Below, in pieces: positions 1 to 10,750 of a stretch of 64,000 nt of DNA. The first letter of the stretch is position 1. The number at the start of each line of letters is the position of its first letter. A program made the position numbers and the translations under genes. The notes below the pieces were generated by a model. It had not been told where the DNA came from, did no database searches, and worked only from the letters and a program-made list of their open reading frames with translations. The stretch covers positions 394,594,674 through 394,658,673 of the forward strand of contig CM062289.1 in NCBI GenBank assembly GCA_031216915.1. Direction: 5' to 3'. The DNA comes from Pictodentalium vernedei. Taxonomy: Eukaryota > Mollusca > Scaphopoda > Dentaliida > Dentaliidae.

Positions 1-23
1 ATTTCTGGAGTTAAATTTGAATG

Positions 24-92
24 AATTTTTCATCAAATCTAGCCATGGCTGCTTTACAGCAGCCATGACTAGATTTAATGAAAAATATCTTA
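24..92. repeat. Short hairpin
   Basis: ATCAAATCTAGCCATGGCTGC pairs with GCAGCCATGACTAGATTTAAT around a TTTACA loop, with T/A-rich extensions on both sides. It is probably a MITE core; no ends were found. Confidence 0.6.
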
Positions 93-845
93 AAAATACT
101 CAGTAGGTTAAGAGTTAACAAAAGTTGCCTGTAATTTTACACTTTTTTATTTACACTGCATACCCTATTTATACCTTATACAACTGCTTCAGATATGAAC
201 CTTTTAACACATAGAATCCATTATGCCGTGAATAATCAGATTTGTATATACCTGTATGTCATTCGCCCTGGGACATACCATGAATTTTGTTGTTGTCTTG
301 ATGGCTTCACTTGGCTCTCTTCACCAAAACAGAAATAATACTGTGTTAAAAATTTTGACAAGCAAAAAGAATATTGTTCAGGAGCGATTTATATGCAGTA
401 CATCTGTAATATTTCCTTGTTTAAAGAGACACAAAATATTATTTAATTACTTTAAATACAAATTTGCATTTTAGTCGAGTGCCACTTCTATTCAGGCAAA
501 ACTGTATGCATAGAAATAGTTGGTTGGGGGTACAACTACTGTAGTGTAGGAGTTCAAACATGTAACATCTCACTAGCCTTGTAGAAGGAATAAAGTATGT
601 TGGTTTGCCTTAATTTTAGTTCAGTGAAGATTTTTTCCTTTAAGTAAAAGCTGTGGTGTAAATCGTGGTTATAAGAAAGGAAATGAATGGGATAATCTGT
701 ACTAATACTGTAAACACGGAAAGGTATGTTTAATGTTTTTTCTGAAGGCTAGTACTGCAGCTGACCATGGCTGAAAGTTCTGAAGGTGAGCGGAGTTTTT
801 AAAAGAATTTTTTCCTCTTGATGCTGGTCTTCATATTTTCACATT
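93..845. other. No recognised feature
   Basis: AT-rich sequence with only short chance reading frames. I see no repeat shared with the rest of the window and no coding signal. Confidence 0.5.
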
Positions 846-963
846 ACAATGGAGCCCACTTAATTGGATATCTCTTCATTAAATACCACTGTTAATTAAA
901 TATAAACATAAACTGTACCTTCAGTACAAATTTGACCTCTTAATTTCTTATAAGTTATAGAGT

Positions 964-1261
964 CATTTATTTGTTTATTGGGGTTTAATGACACTTTTGA
1001 TAGCCAGTGTCACCTCGTGTTGGACATTTTTACGCATGTAGGAAGTTGAAGTACCCGAAGAGAACCACCGAGCAACAGCGAGGAACTGTCAAAATCTCCC
1101 AACGTACTAACTCCACACAAGCAGGGTTATCATTGGTTGAAGACAAGTGTGTTATCGACGTGCAGTATGTCTTAGTACACAGTGTCAACGTGCCCCCACG
1201 TGGGCAATCGGAATTAAGTGCCTTGCTCAAGGACACAACGCAGTTACACCTGGCAGGGATA
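964..1261 (-). mobile_element. SINE S0 (tRNA-type body, 5' truncated)
   Basis: Reverse-strand SINE with an ATTTATTTGTTTATTGGGGTT tail side and the body ending at the GACACAACGCAGTT segment; the tRNA head is missing. It is flanked by the 9-bp duplication TTATAGAGT at 955-963 and 1262-1270, so the insertion into P1 is precise. Confidence 0.8.
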
Positions 1262-1320
1262 TTATAGAGTTTAACTCCTGTTAACCCTTTAACCAATGCA
1301 TACGGTATCAAAAGTTATTA

Positions 1321-2040
1321 TCCCCTGCCAAAATGAAGTTATGTCCGTCCATCCATCTGGCCAGCCGGGCGGCTCTTCTTCCATCCGTTCTTCTGTCCAT
1401 CTGCACGTCCATCCAGCCATCCATCTGTAATAACTTTGGACCTTCTGATCTCAGTCAGTGGATGTTGGATTTAAATGATCTTTGGTGGGGGCGCGGTGGC
1501 TCAGTTGGTAGAGGTGCAGGCTGCAAGCCGAGAGGTCCTCGGTTCGAATCCCACCTGCGGCAACCGCGTTGTGTCCCTGGGCAAGACACTTCACCCCGAT
1601 TGCCTACATGGGGGCACGATGACGCTGTGTACTGAGGCGTACTGCACATCGATGGTGTGCATGTCTTCAACCAATCTAACCCTGCCTGTGCTGCGGTGCA
1701 GAGTTCGGAGTTACGACGTTGGAGAGCTGATAGCTGCTCGTCGTTGCTCGGTGGTTCTCTCCGGGTACTCCGGCTTCCTCCACCCGTAAAACTGTCACGG
1801 TCACGATTAGCCATTGTGCATAAGTATGTGACCTTAAACCCCAATAAATAAATAAATAAATAATGATCTTTGGTATGCTGATAGACCACCATGGGGAAAG
1901 GATTTTCACTTCACAAGTAACAGTTTTTGTCCATTTTTTTTTCTCAAGTTATGGGACTTTTTTGGCTTTTTTCAACTTTGAATTCTCCATTTTAGTAAAC
2001 CACTTCTTGACGGGAGATACTGGTGGCATTGCACCTTGTT
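1321..2040 (+). mobile_element. H1: pearl/HINE-like element inside B1
   Basis: Contains CCGTCCATCCATCTG-type microsatellite (1350-1430), a body resembling the pearl-like units (GATCTTTGGTATGCTGATAG, AGTTATGGGACTTTTTTGGC), and a right end ACCTTGTTTT. The family B consensus gives the empty site, a run of T. A SINE (1487-1861) is nested inside. Confidence 0.65.
1487..1861 (+). mobile_element. SINE S1, full-length tRNA-derived
   Basis: The tRNA-like head has A-box (GTGGCTCAGTTGGTAGAGG) and B-box (GGTTCGAATCC) promoter elements. Then comes a body with the GTGTCCCTGGGCAAGACACTT motif, and a 3' tail ending in repeated AATAAATA preceded by ATTAGCCATTGTGCATAAG. The 13-bp duplication AATGATCTTTGGT lies at 1474-1486 and 1862-1874. 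The central motif resembles the conserved domain reported for MetaSINEs (from memory, not checked). Confidence 0.9.
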
Positions 2041-2304
2041 TTTTTTATGTCATTTTTTCAACTTTTTCAAAAAATTTCAACAAAACCATCTCATGTGTCC
2101 CCCTTATTGGAATGAGCTCGATTGGCTCGTTCAGATGAAAGATTACATGATATGATTTTGGGGAAATTTCTTGACAAATAATTGTTTTTTAACTGCTCGT
2201 TTTGTAGATTACGTGGGTGGATGTGGCTGATTCATTAGGTAAAGGGTAATTTAATAAAAACTCTCAAAATATGCTGAGAAATTACCCTTGAGATTTACAG
2301 AATA

Positions 2305-2734
2305 CAGTGGAGCCCACTTAATTGGATATCTCTTAATTGTATATCCCTGTTAATTGAATATAATTTTCAAACACAAAACCATTTACCATACCTTCAGTAC
2401 AAATTTGATCTGTTAATTGCATATGGGTTGTAGAGTAAACTCCTGTTAATTGTATATAAATTTTTATAATATGTCGAAAAAATTACTAGACATGCACCAA
2501 ATTCCCTTTATTTATCAACATTTTTTGGCCTCACTACGTCCAATACAGGCATTTATTCTATTAAATCTTGTTTGACAGAGCTCTTTGAGCTCTGTCAAAC
2601 AAGATATAATAGAATAAATGCTCAGTTTACCTCCAGAACACAGAAAACTGAGCAAATCCCTGTTAATTGTATACTCCTGTTAATTGAATAATTTTCACTG
2701 GCAAAATGGATATTCAATTAAGAGGACTCTACTG
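2305..2734 (+). mobile_element. P2: complete pogo-like MITE
   Basis: TA-flanked. It begins CAGTGGAGCCCACTTAATTG and ends with the inverted form TTAAGAGGACTCTACTG. It carries the central palindrome around GACAGAGCTCTTTGAGCTCTGTC (about 2550-2622). There is no coding capacity. Ends starting CAGT with a TA duplication fit the Tc1/mariner-pogo group. Confidence 0.8.
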
Positions 2735-2736
2735 TA

Positions 2737-2948
2737 CCCCTTGTTTATAGACCTATTTGGCTTCAGTACATCCAATACAGCCATTTAGTCTTCTTTTTTC
2801 ATTGTATTATATTATCTTGTGTCACAGAACTTGTGAGTTCTGTCACACAAGATAATACAAAAGAATGAATGAGGAGATTAGCTGTTTAATACAGGAAAGT
2901 GACCACATCTCTGTTAATTGAATACTCCTGTTAAATTGAATAATTTCA
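2737..2948 (+). mobile_element. P3: diverged P-family fragment
   Basis: Carries a variant core palindrome (TTGTGTCACAGAACTTGTGAG to TTCTGTCACACAAG, 2816-2853) followed by the P right half (GAATACTCCTGTTAAATTG). It abuts SINE type 2 at 2949. Confidence 0.55.
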
Positions 2949-3097
2949 GTAACCAATGCCTGGGGTGGAAGTCCTCTAAAATAGGCAACATGAGTATAAA
3001 TGATTGGCTGGACGTGACTTATGTCCATGTTGCAGTCATGATAAGCCATTGTGCAGAAATATGTGCTCTTAACCACCAATAAATAAATACTGGTAAG
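2949..3097 (+). mobile_element. SINE type 2, copy 1 (partial)
   Basis: Shares with 8095-8318 and 16105-16317 a body (AACCAATGCCTGGGG, GGGCAACATG) and the tail AGCCATTGTGCAGAAATATG ending AATAAATAAATA. The same tail is used by the main SINE family, implying mobilisation by one LINE. Confidence 0.65.
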
Positions 3098-3126
3098 GTA
3101 TTTCAGTAGCTTTTTATTTTCTGAGC

Positions 3127-3225
3127 ACCTTACCTAACATGAGCAGCAGACGACACTTCAAAAAAAAAATTCCTTGAACAATTGAAAATATTCATGATTT
3201 GCCTCAAAAACATAACTTGGAACAG
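3127..3225 (+). mobile_element. Family A MITE fragment
   Basis: CCTTACCTAACATGAGCAGC then AGACGACACTTC and CTCAAAAACATAACTTGGAA reproduce the left arm of family A. The core and right arm are missing. Confidence 0.6.
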
Positions 3226-3423
3226 GAGTAAATGAAATACGCTTAAGGATTGTTTAATTCGGCTTACACTGCCCTGTTTATTGCCTTAAGTGATAGAATG
3301 CAGTGTAGCCAAGGCTAACAATTTAACAAAGCATTAATATGAATGTGCATGTCATATAAAATCTACCAGCTAGAAAATACTAGCTATTATTACCGGGCGT
3401 TCCTTAGGCCATTATCGCTAATT

Positions 3424-3505
3424 TCCTGAGCATTAATACGCGATAAATGCTCAGGTCATCACGTGACGTGCTGGACCGCTAATGGGTTTTCCTTCCCATT
3501 AGCAA
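3424..3505. repeat. Two adjacent short hairpins
   Basis: CCTGAGCATT pairs with AATGCTCAGG (3424-3454), and GCTAATGGG with CCCATTAGC (3477-3504). The surrounding GC-rich stretch contains CACGTGACGTG. They may belong to one larger foldback with 3938-4116. Confidence 0.55.
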
Positions 3506-3937
3506 CCGCGGCCCGACACATCACGTTACCGAATTACCTCCCATTCCCAATCTTCTGTTTATGCTTTGTAAGTTCGGATGCTGTGCGAGGTAAACAAATG
3601 TCACGGCAGTTACTTGAGGTGATTACACCAAATATAACCTATTTACTGAAACATAAGGGGCCAAATAGTGATATAATGTGAGTATATTTATGTATCATTC
3701 TGTTTTTGAAGCTGCCAAACTCCAATCCTGGATTTTTAACATCGGTTATTTCGTACTTGTTTTCAAAAAACTTCCAAAAATAAACTCCGACAACTCATGA
3801 ATATTCAATTACTTTGGCTTGTTTTGATCACATGGTATTGTTTGCAAACAGACGTTTGTGATTGTTTGCACATTAAAATTGATTTGGTGTTATTTTGAGG
3901 TTACTTGAATGTCCTCCCCCATTAGTGGTAATAATAG

Positions 3938-4116
3938 AAATAACATGATTTTTTTGGGGTGTTATGGTTTATTAACGGCCCTACAGAAATGATTAACAGC
4001 CCTTGGGCTATTAGCAGACCTCGACTTCGTCTCGGGCCGCTAATAGACCCTTGGGCTGTTAATCATTTCTGTAGGACCATTAATAAACCATAACACCCTC
4101 AAAAATCATGTTATTG
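3938..4116. repeat. Foldback element of about 180 bp
   Basis: Left arm AACATGATTTTTTTGGGGTG through TTTATTAACGG and AGAAATGATTAACAGCCC is complementary to the right arm GGGCTGTTAATCATTTCTG through ATAAACCATAACACCC. The loop is GCAGACCTCGACTTCGTCTC. No reading frame. Confidence 0.8.
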
Positions 4117-4472
4117 GTATATTACTGAAAATCTATATGAGTTGTCTCCTTTCACATGTAGTCCTCGTGCAGAAAAAAAAGCTCACAACACATACGAGCA
4201 TACCGACTAGAAAACACTAGCCAATAAAAATTCCATGTAAGTTCCAGTATAACCGCTGAGATTATGCCCACTGTCTGGATAACACCAGATCGGTGTGTTA
4301 CAGGAAAGCACCTTGCACAAGGCCTTAATATAGAATAAGTTTACACACAAATCAGATAAAGCAACAGTGATATGGTGATAAACAAAATTATTAAATGAGC
4401 CCAAATTATACTTATTTCAGTTGCAAGAGATATTCTGCCCTTTGCAGGAATATCTGCCAGCAGCATGCAAGA

Positions 4473-4662
4473 AGTTAATCTATTATATCTTGTTTGACAG
4501 AGCTCTTTGAGCTCTGTCAAACAAGATATAATAGAATAAATTCCAATTTTATCTCTAGAATACAGGAAAGTGACCACATCTCTGTTAATTGAATACTCCT
4601 ATTAATTAAATAATTTCCGCTGGGAAAGTGGCTATTTAATTAACAGTGCTCCACTCTACTTA
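4473..4662 (+). mobile_element. P4: right half of a P MITE
   Basis: Perfect core palindrome (GACAGAGCTCTTTGAGCTCTGTC) followed by GAATACTCCTATTAATTAAA and a terminus resembling AACAGTGCTCCACTCTA. The left half is absent. Confidence 0.65.
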
Positions 4663-4914
4663 CTTGAGCACTTGAAGCATAGGAGCAGGGGATAAGATGG
4701 TTGCAGAAGGTGCCTTTTTCTGGAAGGTCCTTAACCTGACAATACCTATCCTGAGGAAACAATATTAGATTCAGTCCAGATAAGAAACATGCCTAGAAGT
4801 GGATATCTGACTGACTTGTCTGACATAATTATAGGTTGTCCAATGAAGCATAGTATTCGGACATCATAAAAACCATGCAGTGAATAGCATCTGGAATCCA
4901 ACATCTGTTACCAT

Positions 4915-5600
4915 TTTTGACCATTTATGTGTCTGTCTGTTTGCTCTAATTTGGGATTGATAGCCCTGCCAAAGTTTCATTTCAAAATAACAGTTTCTGG
5001 ATGCATTTTTACCATACATAAGATAATTGGCTGATTTCTGGTATGTTGTTTTGTCATGGGTACCTACAAATTGAATTCGAGTTTGGTCTCAGTCAGATGA
5101 TTTTCGGCAGAGTTATTGACCTCGAACTTCCAAAACAACAGTTTTACAGACTTTTTTCACCACACATTGAGATAATTGGCCAGTTTCTGGCATGTGGCTT
5201 TGTCATAGGCGCCTCAAATTGACTTAAGAGTTTGGTCTTAGTGTGATGATTTTTTTGCAGAGTTATTGACCTTGAACTTCCAAAATAACAGTTTTTTGGA
5301 CTTTCTTCACCACACATTAAGATAATTGATTGATTTCTGGTATGTGACTTTGTCCTGGGTACCTACGAAACATGTCTGAGTTTGGTCAGATGATTTTTCG
5401 CAGAGTTATTGACTTTAAACTTCCAAAGTAACAGTTTTCCAGCCTTTTTTTTCTTTTCATCATACAATGAGATAATTGCCTGATTTCTGGTAAGTGGCTT
5501 TGTCATGGGTACCTACAAATTGATTTCAAGTTTGGAACCTGGTCAGATTGTTTTTTCCTCCAAGGCCTCTTTAACCAAAACATATATTTGCTTATAGGAT
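4915..5600 (+). mobile_element. H11: pearl-like tandem array
   Basis: About four units of roughly 140-150 bp containing GATAATTGGCTGATTTCTGG, GGGTACCTACAAATTG and CAGAGTTATTGACC. A TGTCTGTCTG stretch sits at the left edge. A SINE abuts the right side. Termini are not clear. Confidence 0.65.
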
Positions 5601-5606
5601 GTGATG

Positions 5607-5990
5607 GGAGTGTGGTGGCTCAGTGGTTTACGGCATTGGACTTCAAACTGAAAGGTTCATGGTTCGATCCCCACCAGGGGGGGGGGGGGGGGGGGGGGTA
5701 GTGGGAGATAACTGCATTCTATCCTTCGGCAAGCCACTTAATCCCGATTGCTCATGTTGGGGCACATTGGTTCTGTGTACTAAGTCATACTGCACAACAA
5801 TGGTACTCTTGTCTTCGATCAATGCTAAACCTGCTTATGAGGAATTAGTTTGTTGGGGAGTCTGACAGTTGCTTGCTGTTGCCAGTGGTTCTCTCTGGGT
5901 ACTCCGGCTTCCTCCACCCATAAAAACTGTCCGAGATGAGGTGACCCTGGCTGTTGAAAGTGTCATTAAACCCCAATAAATAATTATCTA
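5607..5990 (+). mobile_element. SINE S2, with internal poly-G run
   Basis: Head GTGGTGGCTCAGTGGTTTACG with B box GGTTCGATCCC, body GGCAAGCCACTTAATCCCG, tail CATTAAACCCCAATAAATA. About 20 consecutive G lie at 5679-5698 at the head-body junction. This could be a microsatellite expansion or a sequencing artefact. Confidence 0.85.
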
Positions 5991-6134
5991 AATAAATTGT
6001 GAGAAGCCACTCCTACACATGTTATAAAAAAACTTGCCCACATATTTTTCACCAGAGTTATGGTCCTTGCATTTCAAAGACATGTGCCAAATTATTTCTC
6101 ATAGTGGGGGACCACTATTTTACAAATCTGCTTG

Positions 6135-6386
6135 TTAACCCTTTACCCAACGTAACGGCCAAAAGCGGCCAGCGCTGTTCTAAAAAATCGCCAATTAATT
6201 TTAATTATTTTTTCATTTTTTTGTCTCAAAAACATAGGTTATGACCCTTCGTTGGAACGAGCTTGTCGAGCTTGTTCCAACGAGGGGTCATAACCTATAT
6301 TTTTGAGACAAAAAATTAAAAAAATTAGTTATTCAAAAAAATTTTTGGCAAGTGTCGTCTGCTTTTCATGTTAGGTAAAGGGTTAA
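6135..6386 (-). mobile_element. A1: TTAA MITE family A
   Basis: Bounded by TTAA on both sides, with TTAACCCTTTACCCAACG at the left and GTTAGGTAAAGGGTTAA at the right. Core palindrome about TTGGAACGAGCTTGTCGAGC (6253 onward). Family A in plus orientation starts CCCTTTACCTAACATGAAAA and carries GCAGACGACACTTGC; this copy is reversed. Confidence 0.88.
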
Positions 6387-6753
6387 CTAAGTCGAACATC
6401 CATGAGTTTTACTGAATTTCTTGTGTAGTTTCGATATCAGTTTTTATGGGGTTAAGTTTTCCAGATACTGTGGTTTTGTTTCTGCATCTGAATACAGGTA
6501 TGCAATTGTAAAAGAATTTCAATTATACTTGACTACATGATGACTTGTTGGGAACACCTGTGCTTCTCTATCTCTCTATGATCTCTGTATGATCTGACAG
6601 TACCATTCTCATTTAAATGTATTGTAAATGATCGATTCTCCATAACATGTACTGTGTTAATTAAAACTATCCCTTCACCTGCAATCACACTTTCATCTGT
6701 ACAAGTTTAGAATGGACAGGTGTATACAAATTTCAAAGTAAGGTGACCTGAAC

Positions 6754-6776
6754 CCCCCCCCCCCCCCCCCTCCCCC
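6754..6776. repeat. Poly-C tract
   Basis: About 22 bases of almost pure C upstream of P5. Confidence 0.8.
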
Positions 6777-6784
6777 TCGAGTAC

Positions 6785-7180
6785 AATAGAACCCACTTAA
6801 TTGGATATCTCTTAACCCTTTACCTAACATGAAAAGCAGACGACACTTGCAAGAAAAATTCTTGAATAACCAATTTTTTTCATTTTTTGTCTCAAAAACA
6901 TAGGTTATGACCCCTCGTTGGAATGAGCTCGTTCCAACGAGGGGTCATAACCTATGTTTTTGAAAGAAAAAATACTGAAAATTAATTGGCGATTTTTTAG
7001 AATAGCGCTGGCCGGTTTGGGCCGTTACGTTGGGTAAAGGGTTAATTGGATAACCCTGTTAATAGAATATAACTTCCAAACACAAAACTGTTTACCATGC
7101 CTTCAGTACAGATTTGACCTGTTAATTAATCAACAGATTAAATTTGACCTGTTAATTGCATATACTCGTAGGTTATATAG
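6785..7180 (+). mobile_element. P5: P MITE interrupted by A2
   Basis: Starts TACAATAGAACCCACTTAAT. The TTAA after GGATATCTC holds A2, and P continues with TTGGATAACCCTGTTAATAG and GTACAGATTTGACCTGTTAA. The core and right half are replaced by the foldback at 7182. Confidence 0.65.
6812..7045 (+). mobile_element. A2: TTAA MITE family A
   Basis: Perfect TTAA at both ends. Left end CCCTTTACCTAACATGAAAA, shortened core palindrome (GGAATGAGCTCGTTCCAACG), right end ACGTTGGGTAAAGGG. Inserted into P5, which gives the empty site. Confidence 0.9.
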
Positions 7181-7181
7181 A

Positions 7182-7342
7182 GAGTAATCACTTGACTAGA
7201 CAGGTTACATAAAATAATTCATGAGAGGTGAGGGGCGTTGTACAAACACGAGTGTGCGAATGCACACGACAAGTGTTTTACAATATAGTCCCTTGCCTCG
7301 AATGAATTATTTCACGTAACCAGTCCAGTCAAGCGATTACTT
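7182..7342. repeat. Foldback element of about 160 bp
   Basis: AGTAATCACTTGACTAGAC and GGTTACATAAAATAATTCAT at the left pair with ATGAATTATTTCACGTAACC and GTCCAGTCAAGCGATTACT at the right. A second inner hairpin is centred on GTGTGCGAATGCACAC. Confidence 0.75.
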
Positions 7343-7380
7343 TGTTTATTACTTTTCATTATTAACGATAATTATATTAT

Positions 7381-7643
7381 TTAACCCTTTACCCTAAGTA
7401 ATGGCCCAAAACAGACAGCGCTATTCTCATGCAAAACTCAGCAATTAATTTTCATTATTTTTTCATTTTTTGTCTCTAATTGTCTCTAGAACATAGGTTA
7501 TGACCCCTCATTGGAACGAGCTAATCGAGCTTGTTCTAATGAGGGGTCATAACCTATGTTTTTGAGACAAAAAATTAAAATAATAGTTATCAAGAATTTT
7601 TTTTGCAAGTGTCGTCTTCTTTTCATGTTAGGTAAAGGGTTAA
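7381..7643 (-). mobile_element. A3: TTAA MITE family A
   Basis: TTAACCCTTTACCCTAAG start, palindromic core at 7499-7556 (CATTGGAACGAGCTAATCGA), GTTAGGTAAAGGGTTAA end. A short TGTCTCTAAT duplication precedes the core. Confidence 0.87.
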
Positions 7644-7649
7644 AAAAAG

Positions 7650-8090
7650 CAAAAAAAAAACGATGAAGTCCCCATTACACCCATGGCAAAGCATCTTCGT
7701 TTGCGCTCACGGATACAGGACACAATTGTTGATAGCATAATTCACTTGTGAAGTTATCGTTTATAACCAGACTCGGAAATCCCAGTAAATCACACTTAGG
7801 AAAGTAATGATTTGCAAACTATTGTTAAGTGAATAAAAACCCTTGTAATATGTAGAAAATTTACCCTGACAATCAATGAATACCCCTTGTTTATAGACCT
7901 ATTTGGCCTAAGTATGTTACATTCAATACAGGTGTTCTGGTGTGAAAATAACAATAATGATAACAGACAAAAATCTGAGAATCTGCAACAATAACCTGAA
8001 TTCAACTATTCTGAAATTTAATAAAAAAAAAAAAATTTGAGAATAAAATGATACAAACTCTTTTACACTATTTAGTTTTCATTCCCCGCG
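7650..8090. other. No gene; short P-like segment only
   Basis: The only recognisable part is CCCCTTGTTTATAGACCTAT at about 7883, also present at 2737. The rest is AT-rich with no coding signal. Confidence 0.45.
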
Positions 8091-8094
8091 GGAT

Positions 8095-8318
8095 CCCCAG
8101 GAAGTGAAGCAGAGCCTGTTCACTGTGGTAAACAGGCTCTGTTTTACTGGTAAAATAGAACCCAGTAACCAATGCTTGGGAGGTGCAAACCCTCTCTAAA
8201 ATGGGCAACATGGTTTATTAATGCTCACCCCTGGTCGTGAGTTGATACTCATGTTGTGGTCATGATTAGTCATTGTACAAAAATACATGACCTTAAACAC
8301 CAATAAATAAATAAATAA
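8095..8318 (+). mobile_element. SINE type 2, copy 2
   Basis: GGATCCCCAGGAAGTGAAGC start, internal GTAACCAATGCTTGGGAGG, tail ATTAGTCATTGTACAAAAAT then AATAAATAAATAAAT. The GC-richer 5' part contains an inverted pair, AGAGCCTGTTCACTG and AAACAGGCTCT. Confidence 0.65.
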
Positions 8319-8319
8319 A

Positions 8320-9076
8320 ATTGGTTTACAGACAACAGGGTATCTGTTGTTTGGTTCGCATTGCTGTTTGCGAAGCAATATCGCCCGTCGCGAACCAATA
8401 TCTAAAAATGATTCGCACACTGTGATACAAAGTCTTTCTAAGATTTTGCCGATATGACTGTCAGATATTCTCTTTAATCACTAAGATTGCTATTATGGAA
8501 CCACCAACACAGGGACAACTGATTGAGTTATCCCACTAAGGCACGTTGCACTTTCTAGGTCACCATGTCCAGTCACTGGTTGTTCATGCCGTAACCCCCT
8601 CTAGAAACAATTTGCGTTGTACATATGCGCAGTTGTATTTAGGTTGGATTTTTATGAACATGAGCACATTCAGGAAATTCCATCATAAATTCAACAACTG
8701 CACATGTATACGGTACAAACTGTGCTCTGAAACGAAACTTCAAAGTTTCAGTCACAAACGAATGACACTGATTGATTTGAGGGAATAAGTAAATCGAGGT
8801 AAGCAAACTTACTGTCTTATTAGTGTGTCAATGATGCAAACTCACAAAAAAGAAGGCATGTTGAACTGCCCTTATAATGCCTTAGTTATTGTTAAGCCCT
8901 TGAAATTTGATACAGCAAACTGTTACGGAAGGGGAAATTGAATTTAGGCACCTGTGATAAAGAAATGTGAACAGTATGGTATTTTGAACTAAAATAAAAT
9001 GAAATGGGTTGGATAACAAAAAACAGAAAAATTAATCAGTGAGCTACAGTGAGCTAAAAATAGATCCTCTGTAACA
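8320..9076. other. No recognised feature
   Basis: Contains a small inverted pair around TTTGCGAAGCAATATCGC (about 8367). The reading frames are short and have no recognisable domain. Confidence 0.4.
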
Positions 9077-9084
9077 GTATCTGT

Positions 9085-9560
9085 TAGTACTGAAATGGTT
9101 AACCGGATTACCGGTTTGAAACTGGTTACCTACCTAGCCGATTTGAAAAAAAACGTCAACCGGTTATCCGAAATATCGATAATGATCGTCATTCAAAGGT
9201 TAAAACGTAGTAAATCTGCCGCTTCTCCTTTGGGATAGATTACACCTCGAAGCAGTGCTGCACCATATATATTGAGAAATAATCAACTTTGGCCTTCAAG
9301 ACTTCATTAATGATTGGCAATTTCCGAGTACTGAGTAACTGCAGAAACTATTCCATAGTATGTATACAAACGAACGTTGTCAAGTACTCGACAATGTTCA
9401 TTTGTATACACACTGCGAATAGTTTCTGAGAATACCGCTTTTCAATTCCTATAGTTTTGATCCCAGATTTGGTGAAATAATGACTATGGATAACTGGATG
9501 TTATCCGGTTATAGTTCTCGGTTAGTCGGTTGTGAAAATGAGTCAACCGTTTCAGCCCTA
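9085..9560. mobile_element. hAT-type non-autonomous element
   Basis: Ends TAGTACTGAAATGGTTAACC and, inverted, TAGGGCTGAAACGGTTGAC. Perfect 8-bp duplication GTATCTGT at 9077-9084 and 9561-9568. Subterminal repeats of ACCGGTT type. An internal foldback lies near 9340-9425 (GTATACAAACGAAC with GTTCATTTGTATAC). No transposase. Confidence 0.88.
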
Positions 9561-9745
9561 GTATCTGTAAACATGTTGATAGATGCACTCAAAAGTCACT
9601 CAGTTCAAACAAGTGATCACACAAGCCAGAGTCTGCTTATTCTGATTAAAAAATAATTTTAGAAAATATTAATTGTTTTTGATTATTAACTAAGGACATA
9701 TCAATTCTGATATTGTAATAGAGACTAATTTTACAACAGGAAATT

Positions 9746-9895
9746 ATATCTTGTTTCACAGAGCGCACAGATAAATTCTCAGTCCATTTCTAAAATACAA
9801 CAAAATGGCCAAACCCCTTTCACTGAATAACTGCTGTTAATTGAATAACTACTAAAGAAGTTATTCAATTAACACTGTTCATCTGTTCAAATTTA
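9746..9895 (+). mobile_element. P6: P-family fragment
   Basis: ATATCTTGTTTCACAGAGCG, then the right-arm phrases TTAATTGAATAACTACTAAA and TTATTCAATTAACACTGTTC. The core palindrome is half deleted. Confidence 0.5.
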
Positions 9896-9992
9896 GGATG
9901 ATCTTCCAGGCATATTCAAATCTGAAATTAAGGTGACCTCAAGAAAGGTAAAGGTTACCTTGACTCTTTTAAGCAACCTTTTTTCCTATTTT

Positions 9993-10244
9993 TTAACCCT
10001 TTACCTGACATGAAAAGCAGACGACACTTGCAAAAAAAATTCTTGAATAACTAATTTTTTTCATTTTTTGTCTCAAAAACATAGGTTATGACCCCTTATT
10101 ATAACGAGCTTGTCGACCCTATTCCAATGAGGGGTCATAACCTAAGTTTTTGAGACAAAAAATGAAAAATATAATGAAAATTAATTGGCGATTTTTAAGA
10201 ATAGCACTGGCCGATTTTGGCCGTTACGTTAGGTAAAGGGTTAA
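9993..10244 (+). mobile_element. A4: TTAA MITE family A
   Basis: TTAA at both edges, CCCTTTACCTGACATGAAAA start, decayed core (TATAACGAGCTTGTCGACCC), ACGTTAGGTAAAGGG end. Confidence 0.9.
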
Positions 10245-10500
10245 ACAAAAAGAGGAATTTGATTGCCTATGTTGCTAAAGTGTGCTGCACATCAATGCGC
10301 ACTTGTATCAACCAATGTTAATCCTCCTTGTGAGCAGCGGCAAACAACTTTTAGACTCCCCAACAAACTATAATGATATATTTGCACTGGCATTCCCAAT
10401 AATACATTTGTTTTTCATTGCGCTCTCGAAAATCGTGCAGTTCGCTAACTTTACTTGGTATTTAACACAATGTTGGATTCGATTTGGATTCAAATCTTCC

Positions 10501-10750
10501 TTAACCCTTTACCCAACGCAGACGATATCAAAATTTATTATTTTAAATATAATTTTTTATTTTTTTTCAAAAAAAATTCAATAAAACCATATCATGTGAC
10601 CCCTCGTTGGAACGAGCTCGTCGAGCTCGTTCCAACGAGGGGTCACATGATATGGTTTTGTTGAAATTTTTTGAAAAATAATATTTTTTCAACTGCTGAA
10701 TATGCATATCACGCGGGCGGATGCGGCCGATTCATTGGGTAAAGGGTTAA
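10501..10750 (+). mobile_element. B2: TTAA MITE family B, near-consensus
   Basis: TTAACCCTTTACCCAACGC, arm GACGATATCAAAATTTATTA, core GGAACGAGCTCGTCGAGCTC within a long perfect palindrome bounded by GTGACCCC and GGGGTCAC. Right arm GCATATCACGCGGGCGGATG and end TTGGGTAAAGGGTTAA. Confidence 0.92.

Larger units (their letters stand above)
1277..2253 (+). mobile_element. B1: TTAA MITE family B, interrupted by a pearl-like element
   Basis: The left end TTAACCCTTTAACC and the CATACGGTATCAAAAGTTATT arm match the family B start. The B sequence resumes at about 2041 (ATTTTTTCAACTTTTTCAAA), continues through a diverged palindrome and ends ATTAGGTAAAGGG at 2239-2251. It sits at a TTAA of P1. The interruption 1321-2040 is the pearl-like element H1. 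Confidence 0.75.
846..2283 (+). mobile_element. P1: pogo-like MITE, split by nested insertions
   Basis: The left end reads CAATGGAGCCCACTTAATTG at about 848. The body follows the P consensus (TTCAGTACAAATTTGACC near 920). It resumes at 1262-1280, then again after the B-family MITE with an AAAATATGCTGAGAAATTAC stretch. Inserted inside are a minus-strand SINE (964-1261) and a TTAA MITE (1277-2253). The right terminus is not clearly present. Confidence 0.65.

Noticed and set aside
1487..1560. tRNA gene
   Set aside because: A and B boxes are present, but the segment is the head of a SINE with body, tail and target duplication. Other copies have the same head.
1455..1892. 145-codon minus-strand frame
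   Set aside because: It overlaps SINE S1 almost completely, and the same peptide recurs in the SINEs at 25694 and 53517.
6240..6320. Rho-independent-like terminators (strong hairpins followed by T or A runs)
   Set aside because: They are cores of dispersed TTAA MITEs in a eukaryotic genome, present on both sides of no gene.
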